From NCBI GenBank assembly GCA_001603415.1, contig LUYY01000190.1, forward strand, positions 1 to 5,605: a stretch of 5,605 bases of DNA, in the 5' to 3' direction. Source of the DNA: Bacteroidales bacterium Bact_07. Lineage in GTDB: Bacteria; Bacteroidota; Bacteroidia; Bacteroidales; Tenuifilaceae. Below, one piece after another: positions 1 through 5,605 of the stretch. The position numbers and the translations under genes were made by a program. The first letter of the stretch is position 1; each line of letters opens with the position of its first letter. Under the pieces are notes generated by a model that did not search any database, was not told where the DNA came from, and was given only the letters and a program-made list of their open reading frames with translations.

Positions 1-65
1 TAAAACTTCTGTTTCACAAAATGTTTCAAAATCGGTTTAATCATAAGGTTTGGCAACGCTTGTTA

Positions 66-92
66 TTGTTTCTCTTTTTAAGCTTTACTTTG
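66..92 (+). promoter_or_regulatory. Weak candidate Bacteroidota-type promoter for the first transporter
   Basis: A TTG at 66-68 is followed after 17 nt by TACTTTG at 86-92, which partly matches the Bacteroidota -7 element TAnnTTTG (it has one T fewer before the G). Transcription would start near 98 and give a leader of about 30 nt before the ATG at 127. The match is incomplete and the region is A/T-rich, so this is a guess from position and partial consensus. The rest of 1-126 shows no gene. The TAA at 1-3 could be the stop of an upstream gene, but that cannot be decided from this window. Confidence 0.25.
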
Positions 93-126
93 CAATCAAA
101 GTCGAACAAGTTTAACACAATTACTA

Positions 127-1062
127 ATGGCCATAGTTGGAAATAAGCGGGCCGAAGCCCATATTGCCATAATACTTGCAAACATTATGTTTGGGGTAAA
201 TTACTCCATAGCCAAGGGTGTGATGCCCAACTACCTGTCGCCAATGGCATTCACCCTGTTGCGCGTGGTTACAGCATCCGCTCTTTTTTGGTTGATATCG
301 AAGGTTGGGTCGGGGAGTGAAAAAATTAGCAAGGCCGATTATCCCCGGTTTATTGCATCGGGGCTATTTGGGATTTCCTTTAATCAGCTTCTGTTTCTGA
401 ACGGCTTAAACTATAGCACGCCTATAGAATCGTCTATAATATCAACCTTGAATCCGGCAATGGTAATGCTTATCGCATACTTTGTTTTATCGGAACATAT
501 CAATATAATAAAAATAGCTGGATTGATCATTGGGGCGTCGGGTGCACTGGTGCTCATCCTGAGCAAGGGTTCTTTGGCGATTGGTCAGCACCACGCATTG
601 GGCAACTTTATGCTATTTTTGAATACACTCTTTTACGCCTTTTACCTTGTAATTGTTAAACCGCTGATGCTCAAGTATAAGCCCATAACAGTAATGAAAG
701 GTGTTTTTACCGTTGGGTTGATTTCACTAATGCCATTCGGCGTTTACGATTTGGCCTCTACACAATGGGATATCATTCCCCCTATGATTTATGCTTCCAT
801 CATTTTTGTTTTACTTGGGCCAACATTTTTAGCGTATTTACTTAACGGTTGGGGGCTACGATACGTTCAGGCCAGTACGGTAAGCATTTACATATACTCT
901 CAACCCGTAATTGCTGCTTTAGTTGCAGTAACAGCCGGCACCGATACGCTCGATACCAAAAAGATAGTTGCTGCAACCCTTGTTTTTACAGGGGTTTACT
1001 TAGTAAGCCAGCGACCAGATGGCTGGATGGTAAGGCTAATGGTTCGGATTAGGAATTGGTAA
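127..1062 (+). CDS. EamA/DMT-superfamily transporter, ten membrane helices
   Basis: This is a 311-residue inner-membrane protein of the drug/metabolite transporter superfamily (EamA, two five-helix repeats). Ten hydrophobic segments are visible near residues 11-30, 38-58, 73-93, 98-121, 127-146, 157-178, 188-206, 218-239, 247-269 and 278-295. Family-like features are the N-terminal FGVNYSIAK, the LNP in helix 4 (108-110) followed by LSE (121-123), and YSQPVIAALVA in helix 9 (257-267). The usual LGE-like turn after helix 9 is replaced by GTDTLD. The short C-terminal tail is rich in Arg, consistent with a cytoplasmic end. The ATG at 127 is preceded by an A/T-rich leader without a Shine-Dalgarno sequence. 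Length is normal for the family. The substrate cannot be read from sequence; relatives move amino acids, metabolites or drugs. The 3' end overlaps the convergent amidohydrolase gene by 14 nt. Confidence 0.93.
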   Translation: MAIVGNKRAEAHIAIILANIMFGVNYSIAKGVMPNYLSPMAFTLLRVVTASALFWLISKVGSGSEKISKADYPRFIASGLFGISFNQLLFLNGLNYSTPIESSIISTLNPAMVMLIAYFVLSEHINIIKIAGLIIGASGALVLILSKGSLAIGQHHALGNFMLFLNTLFYAFYLVIVKPLMLKYKPITVMKGVFTVGLISLMPFGVYDLASTQWDIIPPMIYASIIFVLLGPTFLAYLLNGWGLRYVQASTVSIYIYSQPVIAALVAVTAGTDTLDTKKIVAATLVFTGVYLVSQRPDGWMVRLMVRIRNW

Positions 1063-2176
1063 TCTTTCGTGCAATCGATTCAAGCAGGTCAACCCCTTCG
1101 GTTATTAGGTCATCGGGAAAATCGTAAGTTGGGCTATGGATATCGGGGTGGTTTTCGCCTGCGCCAAGCCCGAAAATTACGGAAGGACATATGCCTGTAA
1201 AATGGGCAAAATCCTCGCTCCAACGGTTAGGTTCATTAAGGAAAATAACCTCATTGTTTTGTTCGGTAGCAATTTTTTCAACCATGTGGGTTAGCTGCGG
1301 GTCGCAAACCGAAGCGGGGAAATCGTCGGTGAATTCGTTTTCAATGGACAAGCCATGACGGGTAGCAATATTGGCTGACTCCTTGAGTGCTTGTTCCGAT
1401 AGGAGTTGCATATCGGTATCGTCAAAGGCTCTGAGGGTAGCCATAATTACGGCCGAACCGGCAGAGGTTCCAAAAGCTACTTCGCCTACCTTTACATGGA
1501 TAAGGGTAACAAGCACAAAATTCTTGTACTTGAAACTGGTTGGCAAGGCAAGGAGGTGTTGTATGATTTGGGCTGTGGCTGCGGCAGGGTTGAGTCCTAA
1601 CTCAGGGAAGGCTGCATGTGAGTTCCGTCCGGTTAGTTTGATTATCAGCCCTTTTGATGCTGCCGAAAAGGTGTAACGTCCAAGTACAACACTACCTTTT
1701 TTATACTTAGGTAGGTTGTGAAGAGCAAAGGCATAGTCGGGGAGGAGGTCTAACTCTCTTAGTCTTTCAATGGATTCCTTTGCCCCAGAACCATTCTCTT
1801 CCGATGGTTGGTAAAAAAGAATAACCTTTCCTTTTTGTATGGGATTCTCAAAGAAACGAACAGCCAAGCCCGAAACAATGGCCATGTGCCCATCGTGGCC
1901 ACAGGTGTGAGATACCCCGGGGGTGTTCGATTTGTATTTCAAATCGGATTGTTCGGTAATGGGAAGAGCATCCATATCGCAACGGAAAAGTACTGTTGGC
2001 CCAGGCTCTTTACCCCTGTAAACCACAGCCATACCTTCGCCAGCAATATTTGAGTACAGTTCATGCGGTTGGTAACGGCTAAGAAAGAATCTTATTCGTT
2101 TTCCTGTAGCCCTTTCCTGACCTGATAGCTCAGGGTTTCGGTGCAACTCACGCCTAAGTCGGATTAGCTCTTCCAT
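1049..2176 (-). CDS. M20 family (M20D-type) metal-dependent amidohydrolase
   Basis: This 375-residue enzyme belongs to the amidohydrolase branch of peptidase family M20, with hippurate hydrolase, IAA-amino-acid hydrolase and N-acetyl-diaminopimelate deacetylase as relatives. It should hydrolyse an N-acyl amino acid or similar amide with a two-metal centre. The N-terminus has LRRELHRNPELSGQE (7-21). Expected metal or catalytic residues are C92 and H94 in HTCGHDGH, E126-E127 in QPSEE, H153 in ALHNLP and H347 in HSPTYDF. D67 and D69 lie in CDMDALPI. The dimerisation domain begins around 178 and contains GRNSHAAFPELGLNP (183-197); WSEDFAHF (319-326) is also family-typical. No signal peptide or membrane segment is seen, so it is probably cytoplasmic. 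I chose ATG at 2176: a TTG lies one codon upstream (2179) and an in-frame TGA directly before that. The exact substrate is unknown, so no gene symbol is given. It is transcribed divergently from the fasciclin gene. Confidence 0.93.
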   Translation of the reverse strand: MEELIRLRRELHRNPELSGQERATGKRIRFFLSRYQPHELYSNIAGEGMAVVYRGKEPGPTVLFRCDMDALPITEQSDLKYKSNTPGVSHTCGHDGHMAIVSGLAVRFFENPIQKGKVILFYQPSEENGSGAKESIERLRELDLLPDYAFALHNLPKYKKGSVVLGRYTFSAASKGLIIKLTGRNSHAAFPELGLNPAAATAQIIQHLLALPTSFKYKNFVLVTLIHVKVGEVAFGTSAGSAVIMATLRAFDDTDMQLLSEQALKESANIATRHGLSIENEFTDDFPASVCDPQLTHMVEKIATEQNNEVIFLNEPNRWSEDFAHFTGICPSVIFGLGAGENHPDIHSPTYDFPDDLITEGVDLLESIARKITNS

Positions 2177-2415
2177 CAATCATGGCATTTTCATCGGTAA
2201 AGATAAAAAAAATTAGGATTGCATATAACTTCTTTAATGAGGAACGCAAGTTCCAGATATTATAACAATACAAAAACTAGGAAAGAGATTATACTTAAAA
2301 AATATGTAAGTTAAAATATGCAAAAATAAATAATTAAGTATAACAAAAAAAATAAAAATATGAACAAAAAAATTACTTGCTCTGTTTATTAAGCATAACT
2401 TTAAAACAAATTGCC
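2177..2415. other. A/T-rich divergent intergenic region with a small dyad
   Basis: This 239-nt spacer lies between two divergently oriented genes and must hold both their promoters. It is very A/T-rich, especially 2260-2375. Partial matches to the Bacteroidota -7 element TAnnTTTG are TAACTTTA at 2396-2403 (+) and TATCTTTA at 2198-2205 (-). Neither has a convincing -33 TTG at the right distance, and the + one would leave a leader of only about 7 nt, so no promoter is called. A perfect 5-bp dyad, GGAAC-gcaa-GTTCC, is at 2241-2254, the only G/C-rich island in the region, and could be a protein-binding site. No tRNA, small RNA or convincing small gene was seen. Confidence 0.5.
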
Positions 2416-3342
2416 ATGAAACTAAGAAGTAACTTTTTGACAATTATTGCTACCATTGCAATTGCGTCAGCTTTCACCTTCACATCGTGCGATAGCAACG
2501 ATGAAGAAGAAAAGCAACAGAACATTGTTCAGTTAGCCTCATCAAACCCTGATTTTTCGATATTGGTATCGGCACTTCAAAAGGCTGAGCTGGTAACAAC
2601 CTTACAGGGGAATGGCCCATTTACAGTATTTGCTCCAACCAATGCAGCTTTCAATCAGTTATTTTCAACTTTGGGAGTAACAGGTATTAACGATTTAACT
2701 AAGGAACAACTAACTCCCATTTTACTTTACCATGTTCTCGGTGCCAAAGTAAAATCAATGGATTTAACTAGTGGTTACGTATCCACATTATCGCCTGGTG
2801 TTGGCAATACAAATGCTTCGCTAAGGGTTGATGCTGCAAAGGTTAAATTAAATGGCGATGTTTCAATAACATCGGTCGATTTAGAGGCCACAAACGGTGT
2901 AATACATGTTATCAATAAAGTGTTGCTTCCTCCTACCGTTGTAGATATTGCTCTTGCAAATGAGAATTTTAGCATACTTGTATCGGCACTTATAAAAGCT
3001 GAATTGGTTGAAACCCTAAAAGGAACTGGCCCTTTTACTGTATTTGCCCCAACTAACGAGGCCTTTAATGCATTATTCGCTGAGCTTGGTGTAACAGGTA
3101 TCGACCAATTATCTAAAGAGACTTTAACCCCCATACTACTTTACCATGTTGTGTCGGGTAATGTAAGGTCGAATCAACTTTCAACCGGTAATGTGGCTAC
3201 ACTTAACGGTAGCAGCATAAGCGTTAACGTTGGAACTTCGGTAACCTTAAACCAGAACACAACAGTTGTATTGGCCGATGTTCAGGGAACTAATGGCGTT
3301 GTTCACGTAATAAATAAGGTTTTATTACCTCCGGGAAATTAA
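2416..3342 (+). CDS. Lipoprotein with two fasciclin (FAS1) domains
   Basis: The 308-residue product has a lipoprotein signal peptide (residues 1-24: basic MKLR, then a hydrophobic stretch) ending in FTSC, so C25 is the probable lipidated residue. An acidic segment DSNDEEE follows (26-32), resembling the Bacteroidota lipoprotein export signal, so an outer-membrane, possibly surface-exposed, location is inferred. Two FAS1 domains follow, about 37-173 and 175-306. Each has the H1 box GPFTVFAPTN (68-77; 206-215), the central LLYHV (103-107; 241-245) and the H2 box with HVINKVLLPP (164-173; 297-306). FAS1 domains are known from cell-adhesion proteins; the ligand here is unknown. The ATG at 2416 is preferred because the signal peptide begins there; a start at 2377 would be TTG and would add 13 residues before the signal. 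The gene stands alone, with its own terminator 21 nt after the stop codon. Confidence 0.94.
   Translation: MKLRSNFLTIIATIAIASAFTFTSCDSNDEEEKQQNIVQLASSNPDFSILVSALQKAELVTTLQGNGPFTVFAPTNAAFNQLFSTLGVTGINDLTKEQLTPILLYHVLGAKVKSMDLTSGYVSTLSPGVGNTNASLRVDAAKVKLNGDVSITSVDLEATNGVIHVINKVLLPPTVVDIALANENFSILVSALIKAELVETLKGTGPFTVFAPTNEAFNALFAELGVTGIDQLSKETLTPILLYHVVSGNVRSNQLSTGNVATLNGSSISVNVGTSVTLNQNTTVVLADVQGTNGVVHVINKVLLPPGN
2521..3333 (+). repeat. Tandem internal duplication encoding the two FAS1 domains
   Basis: The segments 2521-2934 and 2938-3333 encode homologous halves of the fasciclin lipoprotein. Aligning by eye from FSILVSAL to LLYHV, 49 of 61 residues are identical, while the later part (between LLYHV and the H2 box) is much more divergent. 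At the DNA level many synonymous positions differ, so the duplication is not recent and is not a likely source of slippage. Confidence 0.85.
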
Positions 3343-3363
3343 ACATTATTAGTCTTTTATTTG

Positions 3364-3395
3364 AAAGGGTGTTGAAGTATTCAACACCCTTTTTT
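3364..3395 (+). terminator. Intrinsic terminator after the fasciclin gene
   Basis: A perfect 13-bp inverted repeat (arms 3364-3376 and 3380-3392, AAAGGGTGTTGAA and its complement) encloses a 3-nt GTA loop. The right arm runs into a T-tract, six Ts in total at 3390-3395. This is the textbook form of a Rho-independent terminator and lies 21 nt after the fasciclin stop codon. It should insulate the downstream transporter gene from fasciclin transcription. Confidence 0.9.
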
Positions 3396-3468
3396 AATTA
3401 TTTTTGCCAGGTTAAACCGAGGGATAAGGCAATAGAAACACAAAAAACAGCTGAACAACTTATTTGAA

Positions 3469-3502
3469 TTGACGGATTTGGGTTAAACCATTTAGGTTTT
3501 TG
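3469..3502 (+). promoter_or_regulatory. Weak candidate promoter for the second transporter
   Basis: TTG at 3469-3471 is followed after 21 nt by TAGGTTTTTG at 3493-3502, which contains a TAnnTTT core followed by extra Ts and a G. The arrangement resembles the Bacteroidota -33/-7 promoter and would start transcription near 3507, leaving about 25 nt before the ATG at 3533. A promoter is expected somewhere in 3396-3532 because of the terminator upstream. The precise site is only a by-eye proposal. Confidence 0.3.
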
Positions 3503-3532
3503 GAGTTCATACAAGTGCTTAACTTTAGTAAA

Positions 3533-4489
3533 ATGATTAAAAGTTCACTTAGGATTTACGCTGCAGTGTCGTTGGCCATGGTTTTTTGGTCGCTCTCATT
3601 CATTTGGTATAAAGAGGTCTTTGAATTCTATAAGCCCATCACACTAGTTGTAGGGAGGCTTACCATTTCATCTATTTTCCTTTTTGTTACGGTTGGGTTG
3701 TTGATGAGGAAGTTAACCAGAGTGAGAATGGGCGATTTAAAATACTTTATGCTCTTGGCCTTTTTTGAGCCATTCCTATACTTTATGGGCGAAAGCTTTG
3801 GAATGACTATGGTCTCGTCAACACTGGCAGCAGTAATTATATCGACCATCCCGCTATTTAGCCCCTTAGGGGAGTTTTACATTTATAAAACCCGGGTAAC
3901 ACTAATGAACTTTATTGGAATCCTGGTGTCGGTTGTTGGGGTTGGAATGGTAATATTCCATCAGGGTTTTGGTAAGCTCGAGGCAAATCCGGTTGGCATT
4001 GCCCTTATGTTTCTTGCTGTATTTGCCGCCTTAGGGTATTCGCTTACACTAAGGAAGTTAACATCTACCTACAACGTTTTTACCATAATAACCTATCAGA
4101 ATACCATTGCAGTAATTTACTTTTTGCCGTTATTTTTTATTTTTGAGTTTAACCACTTTGTGAGTGTTGGTGTAACCTTCAAATCGTTGATGCCGTTGAT
4201 TAAACTTGGTATTTTTGCATCAACCTTTGCCTTTTTACTATTCACCTATTCAGTTAAGCATTTAGGGGTTACCAAGGCAAACTCGTTTGCCAATGCGATA
4301 CCAGTACTTACGGCAATTTTTGCTTACTTTCTGTTGGGCGAAACCTTAAGCATTATTAAAATAACCGGTATAGCCATCGTGGTATTTGGGCTATTCCTTT
4401 CACAAGTGCCAAAGGAACATGCCCGACGAGTTTTTGCATTTATTCCGGTTGGTTTGATAACCCGTGCACGTTTAAGAAAAAACGAGTAG
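3533..4489 (+). CDS. EamA/DMT-superfamily transporter, second copy
   Basis: A 318-residue inner-membrane protein with the two-repeat, ten-helix EamA architecture. Helices lie near 8-27, 36-58, 70-89, 94-118, 124-143, 152-173, 183-204, 217-238, 243-268 and 274-291. Characteristic points are FWSLSFIWYK in helix 1 (18-27), STLAAVIISTIPLFSPLGE around helix 4 (96-114), and FANAIPVLTAIFAYFLLGE in helix 9 (252-270). The C-terminal 25 residues are basic and probably cytoplasmic. ATG at 3533 is chosen over an in-frame TTG at 3500, because helix 1 then begins a few residues after a short basic N-terminus (MIKSSLR), as is usual. It is clearly diverged from the transporter at 127-1062, with little residue-by-residue similarity, so this is not a recent duplication. 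Its substrate is not predictable. The gene converges on prfB with 8 nt between the stop codons. Confidence 0.92.
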   Translation: MIKSSLRIYAAVSLAMVFWSLSFIWYKEVFEFYKPITLVVGRLTISSIFLFVTVGLLMRKLTRVRMGDLKYFMLLAFFEPFLYFMGESFGMTMVSSTLAAVIISTIPLFSPLGEFYIYKTRVTLMNFIGILVSVVGVGMVIFHQGFGKLEANPVGIALMFLAVFAALGYSLTLRKLTSTYNVFTIITYQNTIAVIYFLPLFFIFEFNHFVSVGVTFKSLMPLIKLGIFASTFAFLLFTYSVKHLGVTKANSFANAIPVLTAIFAYFLLGETLSIIKITGIAIVVFGLFLSQVPKEHARRVFAFIPVGLITRARLRKNE

Positions 4490-4505
4490 CATAATTGCTA
4501 CTCGT
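4477..4505 (-). terminator. prfB intrinsic terminator containing both convergent stop codons
   Basis: A perfect 10-bp inverted repeat (arms 4482-4491 and 4496-4505, ACGAGTAGCA and its complement) with a 4-nt loop is followed, reading on the minus strand, by six Ts (the A-tract at 4477-4482 on the plus strand; its last base also pairs in the stem). This makes a Rho-independent terminator for prfB. On the plus strand no T-tract follows the stem, so it should work mainly in one direction. Both genes end within the stem, each with GAG TAG: the transporter at 4484-4489 and prfB at 4498-4503. Confidence 0.8.
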
Positions 4506-5587
4506 CGCCAAACTGCATCAGGTAGGATTTGATACATTCGTTCAGGTCGCCATCGAGTATGGCGTTAACATCGGATGTTTCGTATCCCGACCTCAAGTCT
4601 TTAACCAGCTTATAGGGGTGCAATACGTAGTTGCGAATTTGTGATCCCCATTCAATCTTTTTCTTTTTCCCTTCAATTTCAGCTTGTATTTCCCTACGTC
4701 TACGAAGTTCCAATTCGTAAAGGTGCGATTTTAAAAGTCGTAATGCATTTTCCTTATTCTGGAATTGCGATCGCGACTCGGTATTCTCAATCACAATACC
4801 AGTGGGGATATGGTAAAGGCGCACGCCGGTTTCAACTTTGTTAACGTTTTGTCCGCCAGCACCCGATGAGCGGTATGTATCCCATTTAATATCGGCTGGG
4901 TTAATGGTGATTTCGATGGTTTCGTCAACGGCAGGGGATACAAAAACTGACGCGAATGAGGTATGCCTGCGGGCATTGCTGTCGAATGGCGAAATTCGTA
5001 CTAAACGGTGAACCCCGTTTTCACCCTTAAGATATCCGTAAGCCATGTCGCCCACAAATTCCAGAGTGCATGATTTTATTCCGGCCTCCTCGCCATCTTG
5101 GACATCAACAACTTTTACCTCGTAGCCATTTCGCTCGCCCCAGCGCATGTACATGCGCATGAGCATGGCTGCCCAGTCCATACTCTCGGTACCTCCTGCC
5201 CCGGAGTTGATTTTCATGATTGCCCCCAGCCTATCCTCTTCCTTACGGAGCATATTCTTCAACTCCAAGTCCTCAATGGCCTGTAGGGTTTGTTTATAGT
5301 GGGCATCAATTTCATCTTCGGTGGCGGCGCCTTCTTTGGCAAAATCGTACATCACCTGCAAATCGTCGGTGAGGCTGGTTACCTTGTTAAAATTATCAAT
5401 CCAGGTTTTTATTGATGCTACTTTTTTTAGTTGCTTTTCAGCCTCATCGGGTTTATCCCAAAAGTTGGGGGCTTGTGTTTTTTGCTGCTCCTCTTCGTAT
5501 TCAATGGTTAGTTTGTCGATGTCAAAGATACCTCCTCAGCGCATCGCGGCGCCTTGTAAGCTCTTTTACTTGTTCAATGGTTATCAT
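4498..5587 (-). CDS. prfB: Peptide chain release factor 2, with programmed +1 frameshift
   Basis: RF2 recognises UAA and UGA stop codons and triggers peptidyl-tRNA hydrolysis on the ribosome. The product spans two frames. ATG at 5587 opens 21 codons ending LRRYL before an in-frame TGA (5524-5522). A +1 shift at CTT then continues as DIDKLTIE from 5523 to the TAG at 4498, giving 362 residues, close to E. coli RF2 (365). The stop-recognition tripeptide SPF is at 199-201 and the catalytic GGQ at 244-246 in SSGAGGQNVNK. SPF, rather than the PxT of RF1, makes this RF2. SGAGGTE (128-134) is typical of class I release factors. The residue matching E. coli T246 is Ser (240), the kind of small residue found in most RF2s. 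The frame is open upstream to the window edge, but ATG 5587 gives the expected N-terminus. The gene has its own terminator; its promoter lies outside the window. Confidence 0.96.
5521..5536 (-). promoter_or_regulatory. prfB programmed +1 ribosomal frameshift site
   Basis: On the minus strand the sequence reads AGG AGG TAT CTT TGA C. It comprises a Shine-Dalgarno-like AGGAGG (5536-5531), a 3-nt spacer, the slippery CTT (5527-5525), an in-frame TGA (5524-5522) and a following C. This matches the known RF2 autoregulatory element: when RF2 is scarce, UGA is read slowly, the ribosome slips +1 and full-length RF2 is made; when RF2 is plentiful, translation stops after 21 codons. Spacing is the same as in E. 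coli. The downstream frame resumes with GAC (Asp) at 5523. Confidence 0.95.
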
Positions 5588-5605
5588 TCCCTTTAAAATT
5601 TTTGC

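Noticed and set aside
8..30. Near-direct repeat of TGTTTCACAAAA and TGTTTCAAAA close to the left edge
   Set aside because: It has only two short, imperfect copies in A/T-rich DNA with no regular spacing, so neither a CRISPR nor an operator array is supported.
1371..1676. A 101-codon plus-strand frame inside the amidohydrolase gene
   Set aside because: It is antisense to a well-supported enzyme with conserved motifs throughout and has no recognisable domain of its own.
2289..2343. A 10-bp inverted repeat, TTATACTTAA (2289-2298) and TTAAGTATAA (2334-2343), with a 35-nt spacer
   Set aside because: It consists almost only of A and T in a region with very few other bases, where several such pairs are expected by chance.
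2234..2443. A 69-codon minus-strand frame in the intergenic region, rich in Phe, Ile and Leu, as a possible small membrane protein
   Set aside because: Its composition is what A/T-rich DNA gives by chance. It runs into the start of the fasciclin gene on the other strand, and no promoter or start context supports it.
2775..3134. A 119-codon minus-strand frame inside the fasciclin gene
   Set aside because: It is the antisense image of the repeated FAS1 coding sequence, with no start context and no family resemblance.
4498..5361. prfB as a 287-residue protein starting at the TTG at 5361
   Set aside because: The frame continues upstream without a stop to the frameshift site at 5523, and the N-terminal RF2 domain would be lost. 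The true product starts at 5587 with a +1 shift.
5522..5524. The in-frame TGA in prfB as a pseudogene mutation or sequencing error
   Set aside because: The surrounding AGGAGG, spacer, CTT, TGA and C match the programmed RF2 frameshift signal exactly in order and spacing.

Overview
The window looks like an ordinary chromosomal stretch from a Bacteroidota bacterium. Three things suggest this. Start codons lack Shine-Dalgarno sequences and sit behind A/T-rich leaders. The lipoprotein has an acidic stretch right after its lipidated cysteine, as in Bacteroidota surface lipoproteins. The gene repertoire also fits: paired EamA-type transporters, a FAS1 lipoprotein and an M20 amidohydrolase. The phylum is an inference from these features; no rRNA or other marker is present, so I do not name a genus.

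Layout, left to right. Positions 1-126 are a short leader with a weak promoter candidate. A ten-helix EamA/DMT transporter (127-1062, +) converges on and overlaps by 14 nt a cytoplasmic M20 amidohydrolase (1049-2176, -). An A/T-rich divergent intergenic region (2177-2415) separates the amidohydrolase from a two-repeat fasciclin (FAS1) lipoprotein (2416-3342, +), which ends in a strong intrinsic terminator (3364-3395). A second, distantly related EamA/DMT transporter follows (3533-4489, +). It converges on prfB, peptide chain release factor 2 (4498-5587, -). One perfect hairpin contains the stop codons of both convergent genes and has a U-tract only in the prfB direction.

The best-supported special feature is that prfB is split in its reading frame. 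It carries the classical autoregulatory +1 frameshift site (AGGAGG-TAT-CTT-TGA-C), so the full 362-residue RF2 comes from two frames. An annotation starting at 5361 or 5523 would miss the N-terminus.

The genes do not form an obvious pathway. Alternating orientations and the terminators indicate mostly single-gene transcription units: small-molecule export or import (two DMT proteins), amide hydrolysis, a cell-surface adhesion-type lipoprotein, and translation termination. I found no mobile element, CRISPR array, tRNA, rRNA or defence locus, and no evidence of a previously undescribed system.
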